NCBI GenBank assembly: GCA_002705795.1
Contig: PAHG01000018.1
Location: forward strand, 30,455-92,054
DNA: 61,600 nt
Source of the DNA: Gammaproteobacteria bacterium
GTDB taxonomy: Bacteria; Pseudomonadota; Gammaproteobacteria; Pseudomonadales; Litorivicinaceae
Direction of reading: 5' to 3'
The translations under genes were made by a program, and so were the position numbers. Shown here one piece after another: positions 35,118-46,417 of this stretch (positions within the stretch are counted from its first letter, which is position 1; the number at the start of each line of letters is the position of its first letter). The notes under the pieces are model-generated. The model searched no databases, was not told where the DNA came from, and worked only from the letters and a program-made list of their open reading frames with translations.

Positions 35118-36194
35118 TCAATGTGAGCCGGAGTGAATCTCCCGGCTAATTCTTTGCACTGCATCAATCATGGTGGCAGGACGCTGAGGATCAACGTGCT
35201 GATTGATGCCATGGCCTAGATTGAATACGTGGCCAGGGTTTGCGCCGAAACCTTTCAACAGTCTTTCAACTTCAGCAGCGATCAATGCGTCGGATCCGAA
35301 CAAGACAGACGGATCAAGATTACCCTGGAGAGCGACCTGTGAACCCACACGCTCACGGCAACCGGCGAGGTCTACAGTCCAATCAAGACCCAGCGCGTCG
35401 CAGCCTGTCGCCGCCATTTGTTCGAGCCATGAGCCACCGCCCTTAGTAAATAAAATAACTGGAACTTGGCGCCCCTCAGATTCACGGACCAAACCTTTCA
35501 CGATTTTCTCCATGTATGCGAGAGAAAATTCACGATAGGCGGGCTCAGTCAGAACGCCACCCCATGTGTCGAAGATTTGCACTGCCTGTGCACCAGCGGC
35601 GACCTGTGCATTCAAATAGTCTGTCACCGCGGTAGCCAGCTTTTCAAGTAATACATGCAGTGCACTAGGATCTGAATACATCAACCCCTTCGCATAGCGG
35701 TATTCTTTTGAGCCGCCACCCTCGATCATATAGGTCGCTAACGTCCAAGGGCTTCCAGAAAATCCGATCAGTGGGACACGGCCATTCAGTTCCTGCCGAA
35801 TCGTTTTCACGGCGTTCATCACATAATCCAAGGCATCGGCCATTGGCGGCACGGGAAGTGCGTCGATATCCGCACGTGTCCGGACGGGACGCTCAAAACG
35901 TGGGCCCTCGCCTGCTTCGAAGTACAAACCGCAATCCATCGCGTCTGGAATCGTCAAAATGTCCGAAAACAGAATTGCAGCGTCTAATGGGTAACGCTCA
36001 AGGGGTTGGATCGTGACTTCACAAGCGAGCTCTACATTCTTACAGAGGCCCATGAAATCACCCGCAATCTTTCGGACTGCGCGATACTCGGGGAGGTAGC
36101 GCCCCGCCTGACGCATCATCCAAACGGGTGTTTGTTCAACGGGCTGACGGAGTAGCGCTTTTAAGAAACGATCATTTTTTAACTCTAGCGTCAT
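35118..36194 (-). CDS. hemE: Uroporphyrinogen decarboxylase
   Basis: Removes four carboxyl groups from uroporphyrinogen III to give coproporphyrinogen III in haem synthesis. The signature [16 protein letters not shown] and the acidic [19 protein letters not shown] are at the N-terminus, with [17 protein letters not shown] in the centre and [13 protein letters not shown] near the C-terminus. At 358 residues it has the usual length. It overlaps the metY stop by 4 bases (ATGA), so the two are co-translated. Confidence 0.97.
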   Translation of the reverse strand: MTLELKNDRFLKALLRQPVEQTPVWMMRQAGRYLPEYRAVRKIAGDFMGLCKNVELACEVTIQPLERYPLDAAILFSDILTIPDAMDCGLYFEAGEGPRFERPVRTRADIDALPVPPMADALDYVMNAVKTIRQELNGRVPLIGFSGSPWTLATYMIEGGGSKEYRYAKGLMYSDPSALHVLLEKLATAVTDYLNAQVAAGAQAVQIFDTWGGVLTEPAYREFSLAYMEKIVKGLVRESEGRQVPVILFTKGGGSWLEQMAATGCDALGLDWTVDLAGCRERVGSQVALQGNLDPSVLFGSDALIAAEVERLLKGFGANPGHVFNLGHGINQHVDPQRPATMIDAVQRISREIHSGSH

Positions 36195-37462
36195 ACCAAC
36201 GCTAGTGCCTGATCGAGATCGGCAAAAATATCATCTATATGCTCAATACCAACGCACAAACGAATCATTTCGGGCTTCACTCCGACCGAAAGTTGTTCTG
36301 CATCAGATAATTGACGATGCGTGGTAGATGCTGGATGGCAGGCCAATGAGCGTGCGTCGCCGATGTTTACCAGACGTTTGAACAAACCGAGCGCATCATA
36401 GAGTTTTACGCCTGCATCAAAACCACCTTTCACCCCAAATGTCAGAAGCGCCGATGGCGTGCCGCCAAGCTGGCTCTTCGCGAGTGCGTGGTGAGGATGA
36501 TCTGGCAGGCCTGGGTAGCTGACCCACTCAACCTTCGGATGGGTTTTCAGGAACTCAGAAACTTTTTGAGCATTGAAACAGTGCCGCTCCATCCGAAGAC
36601 TCAGGGTCTCAATGCCCTGTAACAAAAGAAATGCGTTCATCGGAGCAAGTGCCGCGCCTGTGTTACGTAGTGGTACCGTACGCGCACGCGCGATGAAGGC
36701 GGCCGGACCGAACGCATCCGAATACACAACGTCATGGTAGGCAGGCTCAGGCGCCGTCATTCCTGGGAATTTGTCTCCCTGCGCCGCCCAGTCAAAATTA
36801 CCGCCATCAACAATAATTCCACCCAGTGAATTACCGTGACCACCCATGAATTTAGTCAGCGCATGCACAACAATATTGGCACCCAATTCAATTGGCTTAC
36901 ACAACGCAGGAGTTGCGACGGTATTGTCGACGACTAAAGGCAATCCGTTCCGTGATGCCATCGTAGCCATCGCCCCAATATCAACGATGTTGCCAGCTGG
37001 GTTGCCAATCGTCTCGCAATAAATTGCACGTGTATTTTCATCAACCAACTTTTCCAGATCCTCGGGACGATCGGTCTCTGCAAAACGCACTTCAACACCC
37101 TGGCTTGGGAGCATGTGTGCGAAAAGTGTGTACGTTCCGCCATAGAGCTGCGGTGTCGTCACAATGTTATGGCCCTGGGTTGCAAGCGTTTGTAACGCGT
37201 AAGTTATTGCCGCCATCCCCGATGAAACTGCAAGAGCAGCAATACCACCCTCGAGAGCGGCAACACGCTGCTCTAGCACATCGCATGTTGGATTCATGAT
37301 CCGCGTATATATGTTACCTGGGACTTCTAGGTTAAATAGCGCGGCGCCATGCGCCGCATCATCAAACTCAAACGCGACGTTCTGACAAATCGGTGGTACG
37401 ACCGCCTTTGTTGTTGGATCACTCTGATATCCCGCATGGACTGCTAGTGTTTCGTCACGCAT
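36191..37462 (-). CDS. metY: O-acetylhomoserine sulfhydrylase (homocysteine synthase), MetY type
   Basis: PLP enzyme of the Cys/Met metabolism family that makes homocysteine from O-acetylhomoserine and sulfide. At 423 residues, with the signature [21 protein letters not shown] near the N-terminus, it matches MetY and not the shorter MetB/MetC. The PLP-binding lysine is in [16 protein letters not shown], the aspartate in [14 protein letters not shown] at 37462 has AGAGGT upstream. It is the first gene of metY-hemE-tolC, beginning 71 bases after gltD. No SAM riboswitch is seen in the short leader. Confidence 0.93.
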   Translation of the reverse strand: MRDETLAVHAGYQSDPTTKAVVPPICQNVAFEFDDAAHGAALFNLEVPGNIYTRIMNPTCDVLEQRVAALEGGIAALAVSSGMAAITYALQTLATQGHNIVTTPQLYGGTYTLFAHMLPSQGVEVRFAETDRPEDLEKLVDENTRAIYCETIGNPAGNIVDIGAMATMASRNGLPLVVDNTVATPALCKPIELGANIVVHALTKFMGGHGNSLGGIIVDGGNFDWAAQGDKFPGMTAPEPAYHDVVYSDAFGPAAFIARARTVPLRNTGAALAPMNAFLLLQGIETLSLRMERHCFNAQKVSEFLKTHPKVEWVSYPGLPDHPHHALAKSQLGGTPSALLTFGVKGGFDAGVKLYDALGLFKRLVNIGDARSLACHPASTTHRQLSDAEQLSVGVKPEMIRLCVGIEHIDDIFADLDQALALV

Positions 37463-37532
37463 TCTTGACCTCTTTTAGTGTGTTTACATATCCGTATTGT
37501 TTAATCAAGATCCCTCTGGGAATCCAATATCA

Positions 37533-38978
<1,446 letters not shown>

Positions 38979-41900
38979 CTACTGCGCACCCGATCTCGAT
39001 GACGCCAACAGATCACCCAAGCTCGCTGCCTTTGGCTTCACAAGCCAGAATTGACTGACGAATGACTCAAAGTCATTGAGGATGGTTTGACCCCACTGGC
39101 TATTGGTCGCTTCAAAATAAGCACGGATCTGCGAACGCAAATGCGAGCGATATTGTTCCATATGCTCGGTACTGACCCGTGCAATTTCGACCAACTCGTG
39201 GTTGTAGCGATCAACAAACGTTCTAGATTCATCAAGTACGTAAGCAAACCCTCCGGTCATACCAGCACCGAAGTTACGGCCAGTGTTTCCGAGGACAATA
39301 ACTAAACCACCAGTCATATATTCGCAACAATGATCACCAGCGCCCTCTACAATTGCCGTGGCGCCTGAATTACGGACAGCAAATCGCTCCCCTGCGCGGC
39401 CCGCGGCATACAAAGTTCCGCCAGTCGCTCCGTACAAGCAAGTATTGCCAATAATCGACGTTTCTTGGGACGCAAACTGTGATCCTTCCGGTGGAGCAAT
39501 TACAAGCCGACCACCGGCCATGCCCTTACCAACATAGTCGTTGGCATCACCACGCAAGTCCATCTCAAGACCTGGTGCGTTAAATACCCCAAAGCTCTGG
39601 CCAGCCGTTCCAGAGAGATTCAAACGTACCGGATTCGTCATACCTTCGCGTCCATGGGCCAACGAGATCTCACCGGATAATGTTGCACCAACAGACCGGT
39701 CCTGGTTTGTAATCACGAACTCAAACTCACCACCTGTACCCGAGCCTACAGCATCACGTGTTGCTGCAATAATCGCTCGATTCAATGGAGCCTCGTCATA
39801 AGGTGGATTCTTTTCGACTGCGCATAATTGCGGCTTGCCCTCATGCTCTGGACCTTGATAAAGAATCGGCGCGAAGTCGAGCTTGGCCTGACGCTGAGAG
39901 CGACCGCCAATTTGAGTCAAGAGATCGGTTCGACCTACCAGCTCAGCCATCGTCTTCACACCGAGTTCAGCCATGATTTCACGCGTTTCTTCTGCCACAA
40001 ATGTGAAGAAGTGCTTAATCATCTCGACCGTCCCGCGAAAATGTTGTTCACGCAGTAATTCATTCTGTGTTGCGACGCCCGTTGCACAGTTGTTCAAGTG
40101 GCAAATTCGTAGATACTTGCAACCCATAGCTACCATCGGCGCTGTTCCAAAGCCAAAGCTTTCGGCTCCGAGAATCGCAGCCTTAACAACATCAGCACCC
40201 GTCTTCAATCCGCCATCTGTTTGCAACCGAACTTTATCACGTAAATCGTTCGCTCGAAGCGCTTGGTGTGCTTCAGAAAGACCAAGCTCCCATGGCGAAC
40301 CCGCGTACTTAATCGACGTAAGTGGGCTCGCTGCAGTACCGCCGTCATAACCTGAAATCGTGATCAGATCTGCATAGGCCTTTGCGACACCAGCCGCAAT
40401 TGTTCCCACGCCAGGCTCGCTCACAAGCTTGACAGAGACTAATGCTTTTGGATTCACCTGCTTAAGATCGAAAATAAGTTGAGCTAAATCCTCAATCGAA
40501 TAGATATCGTGATGCGGCGGAGGCGAAATCAACGTCACACCAGGCACTGAATAACGGAGTCTCGCGATCAGCGAATTTACTTTACCGCCTGGCAATTGTC
40601 CGCCTTCGCCAGGCTTCGCGCCTTGAGCAACTTTAATCTGTAGCACTTCAGCATTGACCAAATAATGTGGAGTAACGCCAAAACGACCTGATGCGATCTG
40701 CTTGATCTTTGATACTCGGCTGGTGCCAAACCGCTCAGGATCTTCCCCGCCTTCACCAGAGTTTGAACGCGCCCCTAATTCATTCATAGCTTGCGCTAAG
40801 GCCTCATGAGCCTCTGGGCTGAGCGCCCCCAAGGACATACCTGCTGAATCAAATCGCTTCATAATCGACTCAATAGGCTCGACCTCTTCGATTGAAATTA
40901 CACGACCGGCATCCTTTTCGAACTTAAGCAAATCTCGTAGAGTCGCGACCGGGCGCTCATTAACCAGTTTTGCGTACTTTTGATACGTCGGGTAGGAGCC
41001 CGTTTGCACCGCCTGCTGCAGCGTTTGAACGACACTTGGATTGTAGGCGTGGTATTCACCGCCGTGCATATACTTCAAGAACCCGCCTTGCGGAACGGGT
41101 TTCCGGGTTGACCACGCAAGCGACTGACGAACCTTCTGGTCGTTTTCAAAGTCAGAAAAATCTGCACCTGCAATTCGGCTTTGAACCCCTTTGAAACAAA
41201 AGTCGACGATTTCATTTGACAGACCGACCGCTTCGAATAACTGAGCGCCACGGTAGCTAGCGATCGTTGAGATCCCCATCTTCGACAAGATCTTTAGCAG
41301 GCCTTTGTTGATCCCTCTGCGGTAATTGCGGTGCAGCTCTAGTGGGTCACCAACGAGCTCGTCAGAATCAACCAAATCATTAATAACCCGATACGACAAG
41401 TACGGATAAACGGCTGTCGCGCCAAACCCGAGAAGAACTGCAAAATGGTGTGAGTCGCGGGCCTCGGCGGTATCGACGATGATGTTTGCAGAGCATCGAA
41501 GCCCTTCTTCAATCAGACGATGATGCACGGCACCGGTCGCCATCGTGGCAGAAACAATCCATTGGTCCTCGGTCACGCGCCGATCCGAAAGGATAAGCAG
41601 GGTATTCCCTGAACGTACTGCATCGACGGCCTGCTTGCAGACTGACTTAACAGCGGCCTTAAGCCCGAGTGCTGGGTCGAAAGCAAGCTCAATCTGGACA
41701 CGACCGTACTTCGGATGATTGATTGCTTTCAAACGATCCATCTTCGGAGCCGACAGAATCGGTGAATGCAAAATCACTCGCTCTGCGTGGTCTGCAGTCT
41801 CCTCGAACGGATTCAGTTCCATACCGAGACAAGTCTCTAAACTCATCACAATCGATTCACGCAATGGATCGATTGGTGGGTTAGTTACCTGCGCAAATTG

Positions 41901-43427
41901 CTGACGGAAATAGTCGGCAACATGACGCTGCTCTGTAGACAGTACAGCCATCGGCGTGTCATCACCCATCGACCCAACGGCCTCTTGGCCTGTCTCAGCC
42001 AGAGGTTTGATGACTTGGTGACGCTCTTCCGTTGTCAGGCTAAACAACTTCAGGTATGGAGACAGACCGCGCTCTGAGAGCTTTTTAAGGTCCGAAAACG
42101 GATCTTTCATCTCAGTTTCGAAGCGGATCGTTTGCTCCCGAAGCCACTGCTTGTAGGGCTGGCGGCGCTTGAGTCGATGATCGATATCATCAGCTGTTAA
42201 CATTTCGCCCGTTTCTGTGTCGATCGCAAGAATCTCGCCCGGCCCAACACGGCCCTTGGCAACAACATCTTCAGTTCTGTAATCCCAAGTCCCAATCTCG
42301 GAAGCAAGCGTTAAATAACCATTTCTAGTTTTGACCCAACGCGCAGGTCTTAACCCGTTACGATCAAGTAAACAACAGGCATAGCGACCATCTGTCAATA
42401 CTATGCCCGCAGGACCATCCCATGGCTCCATATGCATCGAATTGTATTCATAAAATGCACGCAAATCGGCATCCATGTCGTCTACGTTCTGCCACGCAGG
42501 CGGCACCAGCATGCGGATCGAGCGAAACAAATCCATTCCGCCAGCAACCATTACCTCAAGCATATTATCGAGACTCGATGAATCTGAGCCTGTGGAGTTC
42601 ACAAGTGGCAGGATCTGATCAATTTCAGGCAAACGATCGGACTTGAAGAGATGACCGCGCGCGTTGGCCCAGTTTCTGTTACCGGCGATGGTATTTATCT
42701 CGCCATTATGTGCGAGTAATCGGAAGGGTTGCGCAAGAGGCCAAAGCGGGAGCGTATTTGTCGAAAACCTCTGATGAAATACGCAAATCGCTGTTGCCAT
42801 TAGCGCATCGTTTAGGTCTGGATAGAAGTTCGGCAGATCCGCGGGCATCATCAGTCCCTTATAGGAGACAACCCGGCGCGACAATGAACATAAATAATTC
42901 TCTGGATTAAATGCAATCGCACGTTCAATTAGTCGCGATGCTATAAACAGATCGTTATCAAATTGCTCTTTATTCTGTCCCCGAGGCTCCACAAAAACCT
43001 GCTTGAACACAGGCATGTTCCCGCGTGCAATCGGACCAAGATTGGTTGGGTCAACCGGCACATCACGCCAGCCAGCCGCTGCTAAGTTGCGGACTTGGAG
43101 GATATCCTCGATCGCTTTAGTTGCCCTAGTTTCGTCCGTAGCATCACTTGACACAAAGACCATCCCCACAGCGAATAATTCACCAAGGTCAGCCCCAGTA
43201 GCTTCTTTTGCTGCCCGACGCATAAATGTATCTGGCATCTGAAACAGCAATCCACACCCGTCACCTGTCTTGCCATCGGCTGCAATCCCGCCACGATGCG
43301 TCATCCGCGTCAACGCTTGGATTGACGTCATTAATAGATCGTGACTTGCCTCGCCCTCACAATGCGCGATCAAACCAAAACCGCAGTTGTCGCGAAACTC
43401 ACCAGGTGTATAAAGACCTTTGGCCAT
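38979..43427 (-). CDS. gltB: Glutamate synthase (NADPH) large subunit
   Basis: Converts glutamine and 2-oxoglutarate to two glutamates. The catalytic N-terminal cysteine is Cys15 in [15 protein letters not shown], so a 14-residue propeptide must be removed. The class II amidotransferase domain contains [28 protein letters not shown]. The FMN domain shows [13 protein letters not shown] and [15 protein letters not shown], and the Fe-S cysteines lie in [18 protein letters not shown]. The C-terminal beta-helix has [14 protein letters not shown]. 1482 residues is the normal length. It is first in a gltB-gltD unit. Confidence 0.97.
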   Translation of the reverse strand: MAKGLYTPGEFRDNCGFGLIAHCEGEASHDLLMTSIQALTRMTHRGGIAADGKTGDGCGLLFQMPDTFMRRAAKEATGADLGELFAVGMVFVSSDATDETRATKAIEDILQVRNLAAAGWRDVPVDPTNLGPIARGNMPVFKQVFVEPRGQNKEQFDNDLFIASRLIERAIAFNPENYLCSLSRRVVSYKGLMMPADLPNFYPDLNDALMATAICVFHQRFSTNTLPLWPLAQPFRLLAHNGEINTIAGNRNWANARGHLFKSDRLPEIDQILPLVNSTGSDSSSLDNMLEVMVAGGMDLFRSIRMLVPPAWQNVDDMDADLRAFYEYNSMHMEPWDGPAGIVLTDGRYACCLLDRNGLRPARWVKTRNGYLTLASEIGTWDYRTEDVVAKGRVGPGEILAIDTETGEMLTADDIDHRLKRRQPYKQWLREQTIRFETEMKDPFSDLKKLSERGLSPYLKLFSLTTEERHQVIKPLAETGQEAVGSMGDDTPMAVLSTEQRHVADYFRQQFAQVTNPPIDPLRESIVMSLETCLGMELNPFEETADHAERVILHSPILSAPKMDRLKAINHPKYGRVQIELAFDPALGLKAAVKSVCKQAVDAVRSGNTLLILSDRRVTEDQWIVSATMATGAVHHRLIEEGLRCSANIIVDTAEARDSHHFAVLLGFGATAVYPYLSYRVINDLVDSDELVGDPLELHRNYRRGINKGLLKILSKMGISTIASYRGAQLFEAVGLSNEIVDFCFKGVQSRIAGADFSDFENDQKVRQSLAWSTRKPVPQGGFLKYMHGGEYHAYNPSVVQTLQQAVQTGSYPTYQKYAKLVNERPVATLRDLLKFEKDAGRVISIEEVEPIESIMKRFDSAGMSLGALSPEAHEALAQAMNELGARSNSGEGGEDPERFGTSRVSKIKQIASGRFGVTPHYLVNAEVLQIKVAQGAKPGEGGQLPGGKVNSLIARLRYSVPGVTLISPPPHHDIYSIEDLAQLIFDLKQVNPKALVSVKLVSEPGVGTIAAGVAKAYADLITISGYDGGTAASPLTSIKYAGSPWELGLSEAHQALRANDLRDKVRLQTDGGLKTGADVVKAAILGAESFGFGTAPMVAMGCKYLRICHLNNCATGVATQNELLREQHFRGTVEMIKHFFTFVAEETREIMAELGVKTMAELVGRTDLLTQIGGRSQRQAKLDFAPILYQGPEHEGKPQLCAVEKNPPYDEAPLNRAIIAATRDAVGSGTGGEFEFVITNQDRSVGATLSGEISLAHGREGMTNPVRLNLSGTAGQSFGVFNAPGLEMDLRGDANDYVGKGMAGGRLVIAPPEGSQFASQETSIIGNTCLYGATGGTLYAAGRAGERFAVRNSGATAIVEGAGDHCCEYMTGGLVIVLGNTGRNFGAGMTGGFAYVLDESRTFVDRYNHELVEIARVSTEHMEQYRSHLRSQIRAYFEATNSQWGQTILNDFESFVSQFWLVKPKAASLGDLLASSRSGAQ

Positions 43428-43651
43428 ATGCTTTTCCTAAAATACACGGCCATAAGGGCCGCAACCTCAACTAGTGTGGGCCGCTGCACGTCCCGCGGAA
43501 ATTGAACGACTAATCTTGCGACCTTAGTTCTAGCAAGCTCGGCAAAACATTCGCGTCAATTGGACCCAAACAACTGAATCCACAAAGAAAAAGGCCGCGT
43601 AGTATATGACTCTCATGACCGCTGAGCAAATGGATGATATTGCGCTCGCAA

Positions 43652-44470
43652 CTATTGTTCATTTGGGGTCAAGGGGACAATCGTATCTTTCGAGGCAGCA
43701 GTCTCTTCTCTATCTATTTGGACAAATATCAAAATAGCAACTAACAATGCAATGATGATGCCTACTACAATGGTTGCCGTAAATTTAATACGTTGCACGG
43801 AAAACGGTTCATCATCATGCTCTGCCCTAGTGTCTACACCAGATACTAGGGCACCGTCAGCCACTGCTCTCAACAATTGTTTTGGATGCATGGAGTAGTT
43901 TTGGAGCAGAGTAGGCGCCCGTGCAGATAAATCCGTTGGTCGATATAGCTCGGCGCAAGCTTCTTCTAAATCATATTGATCCCACCGTGGTAGGAGAATA
44001 ACACTCGGTAATGCGGGTTTTGGGTTTAGTGCTTGAAGACGTTTGACCAAGGCCCCTTCTCCGACCATCAAAATCGACCAGCGTCGACCATATGCGCCTG
44101 AACTCAGCTCACGGAAGAGTCTTAGCACATCATTGGGGAGGTGATCTGCGTCATCCACAATAATTTCAGGAATCCCATTTTCAATTCCCAAAGGCTGCTT
44201 ATTCTGAAGTCGTAATAGCATCTCGATGTCACTGCCTTCCGGACGCAGCCCGACCAGGCCCATCATACGCAAGACCGCATCAGTTCGGTCTGAAATCAGT
44301 TTGCCCCGAAGACGTAGTGGATTCACAGAACTTCGCAGGACAAGCGCCTCGACAACAGAAGTCTTTCCTTGCCCAGTTGCACCAACAAGCACGACGAGCC
44401 GTTTCGCCCAGCGAACAGCGGAGCAAATTCTTTCAACGCATGCTTGTTGGGATCGAACTAATGACAGCAC
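43652..44470 (-). CDS. AAA-type ATPase with one C-terminal membrane helix, at the damX position
   Basis: A 272-residue protein in the place of damX after aroB. The N-terminal ATPase resembles the ExeA/MshM and DamX group. Walker A is VGATGQGKTSV, Walker B is EIIVDDADHLP, and LFRELSSGAYGRRWSILMVGEG is a sensor-like segment. A helix (FTATIVVGIIIALLVAILIFV) at about residues 228-250 is followed by only ~20 polar residues. The periplasmic SPOR domain of true DamX is absent, so binding to septal peptidoglycan is not expected. It starts at GTG 44470, overlapping aroB by 13 bases, with no strong ribosome site. Confidence 0.8.
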   Translation of the reverse strand: MLSLVRSQQACVERICSAVRWAKRLVVLVGATGQGKTSVVEALVLRSSVNPLRLRGKLISDRTDAVLRMMGLVGLRPEGSDIEMLLRLQNKQPLGIENGIPEIIVDDADHLPNDVLRLFRELSSGAYGRRWSILMVGEGALVKRLQALNPKPALPSVILLPRWDQYDLEEACAELYRPTDLSARAPTLLQNYSMHPKQLLRAVADGALVSGVDTRAEHDDEPFSVQRIKFTATIVVGIIIALLVAILIFVQIDREETAASKDTIVPLTPNEQ

Positions 44471-45537
44471 GCGTTGAGTACATCAAGAAGCGTTTCGGCA
44501 GGCACATGATCTTCGACATACGCTTCACCCAAAGACCGCATCAGCACGAGGCGTAGCTGTCCATCGACATTTTTCTTATCAACAGCCATATGCTTCATAA
44601 AATCGTTAGGTGTCATTCCTTGTGGCGGTCGAACTGGCAGATTTACACGCTCACAAACAGCGATTACTCGAGCAACATCAACCTCCGAGAGCAACCGCAT
44701 CTCCTCTGACAAACGCGCGGCCAACACCATACCAGCACCGACTGCTTCACCATGAAGCCAATCGCCATAGTCTAGGTGCGCTTCAATTGCGTGGCCAAAC
44801 GTATGACCAAGATTAAGCAGAGCGCGCACACCACCTTCACGCTCATCGCGAGACACAATATCAGCCTTCATCCGACACGAGAGTTCGATAGAACTAGAAA
44901 GTGTCTCCGCATCCTTAGTCATCAACAAATCGATGTTCGATTCAATCCAGGCTAAAAAATCACAATCTCCCAAAAGGCCGTACTTGATAACTTCAGCCAT
45001 GCCGGCAGACATTTCTCTTTCAGGAAGCGTGGCCAACACATCCGTGTCAATAACCACTGCGATCGGCTGATGAAAAGCGCCAATCATATTTTTTCCTAGG
45101 CGATGATTGACTCCCGTTTTCCCACCGACGGATGAATCAACTTGAGAAAGAAGGGTTGTTGGAATTTGTACAAAATCAATACCGCGTTGATAGGTTGCTG
45201 CAGCAAAGCCAACCATATCTCCAACGACACCACCACCCAAAGCAACCATAGTTGCGTTTCGAGAAAATCGATGGGTAAGCGCTTCTGAAAAAATAAGATC
45301 AAGAGTAGCGATATGCTTGTGACTTTCCCCGTCTGGCAGTATCACCGTAGCCACCTCAAAATTTCTTAATACAGAAACAACTCGATCTAAATATAGCGGA
45401 GCTATCCTCTCGTTAGTCACGACCAGTACTTGACGGCCCCGAACGACCGATGACAGAAGATCAGAGTCAATCAGACCGCGTCCGATATGGATCGAATACG
45501 TACGATCGCCCAATTCAACGTCAAGCGTTCTCATCAC
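44458..45537 (-). CDS. aroB: 3-Dehydroquinate synthase
   Basis: Second step of the shikimate pathway. NAD is bound in the N-terminal domain (ILPDGESHKHIATLDLIF and VALGGGVVGDMVGFAAATYQRGI). The substrate and metal region has VDSSVGGKTGVNH, and the zinc ligands sit in LNLGHTFGHAIEA and WLHGEAVGAGM. At 359 residues the length is right. It overlaps aroK by 17 bases and the ATPase gene by 13. Confidence 0.97.
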   Translation of the reverse strand: MMRTLDVELGDRTYSIHIGRGLIDSDLLSSVVRGRQVLVVTNERIAPLYLDRVVSVLRNFEVATVILPDGESHKHIATLDLIFSEALTHRFSRNATMVALGGGVVGDMVGFAAATYQRGIDFVQIPTTLLSQVDSSVGGKTGVNHRLGKNMIGAFHQPIAVVIDTDVLATLPEREMSAGMAEVIKYGLLGDCDFLAWIESNIDLLMTKDAETLSSSIELSCRMKADIVSRDEREGGVRALLNLGHTFGHAIEAHLDYGDWLHGEAVGAGMVLAARLSEEMRLLSEVDVARVIAVCERVNLPVRPPQGMTPNDFMKHMAVDKKNVDGQLRLVLMRSLGEAYVEDHVPAETLLDVLNACCH

Positions 45538-46060
45538 TCTGACCTTTCATTCGTTCGATAATTTGGCGTACCACGATAGATGGATTCGCTCGCCGCGTCT
45601 GCACATGTATCGATGAATACGCGCAATATAAGGGCTCTCGCACTTCTGCCATGGCTTTCAGCTTTGCTTTAGGGTCAGCCACCCTTAACAAAGGTCTATG
45701 CTTATCATTTTTTAAGCGGTCAAACTGCGTTTGCAAATCAACCTTTAGCCAAATCACATGATCTTGATGCGCTGTCAATAGTTGTTGGTTTTCATGACGC
45801 AACACAATGCCCGCTCCGGTCGACACAACGACAGCACCTTGGCTGACAAGCTCCCCAAAGACCCGTGCTTCACGCCCGCGAAAACCAGCTTCCCCTTCTA
45901 CATCGAAAATCCAAGGGATATCTGCACCACAACGAGCCTCAATTTCCTCATCCAAATCGAGAAAAGGCAACTTCAATTTCGTTGCAAGCAAACGACCAAC
46001 GGTCGTTTTACCAGCACCGGTTGGGCCGATCAAAATGAGTGGAGACGAAATGTTTGGCAT
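45521..46060 (-). CDS. aroK: Shikimate kinase
   Basis: Phosphorylates shikimate. The P-loop is LIGPTGAGKTTVGRLLA, the substrate Asp and Arg are in FLDLDEEIEARCG, and GFRGREARVF is the conserved helix. STGAGIVLR is the substrate-binding Gly-rich turn, and the lid lies around DKHRPLLR. 179 residues; GAGG lies four bases before the ATG. It is first in aroK-aroB-ATPase. In most gammaproteobacteria pilQ lies directly upstream, but here it does not. Confidence 0.96.
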   Translation of the reverse strand: MPNISSPLILIGPTGAGKTTVGRLLATKLKLPFLDLDEEIEARCGADIPWIFDVEGEAGFRGREARVFGELVSQGAVVVSTGAGIVLRHENQQLLTAHQDHVIWLKVDLQTQFDRLKNDKHRPLLRVADPKAKLKAMAEVREPLYCAYSSIHVQTRRANPSIVVRQIIERMKGQSDENA

Positions 46061-46417
46061 GGAACCTCGGGTTAAAAACGTTCGACATAATAGATACTAG
46101 CAGTTCTGGTCTAAAGCCTCGACGCCGCCTCAATTGAGTTATGACACCCCGCATTTGAACCTGTCACAAATCGAAGTGTTTATCCTCGAAATTGTTTCTT
46201 TTCGTTTTGGCATTGGTTCATGAGACAGCAACGACGATCTCCATCATTTATCCAATAAAACAAATAAACCCCTCGCTAAGCTACGAGGTGATATCGAATG
46301 TCAGTTTTACGAGGCCGCCCAATCTCAGGGTGCCTAGCGGAAAATTAGAATTCTTCAAATCGGTATTAAACTTTGAATTTAGGTACAATTTGATTCAACT
46401 TTTGGAATGGAAGCATC
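46061..46417. other. Intergenic stretch, divergent promoter region aroK / mrcA
   Basis: About 357 bases. No RNA gene or believable protein frame is seen; one plus-strand frame here runs into mrcA in another phase and is taken as chance. A weak hairpin (CCTCG 46271-46275 paired with CGAGG 46284-46288) is present but has no T-run. The pilMNOPQ block usual at this junction is missing. Confidence 0.45.

Noticed and set aside
37463-37532. SAM riboswitch before metY
   Set aside because: The leader is only about 70 bases and I see no SAM-I, SAM-II or SAH type helices.
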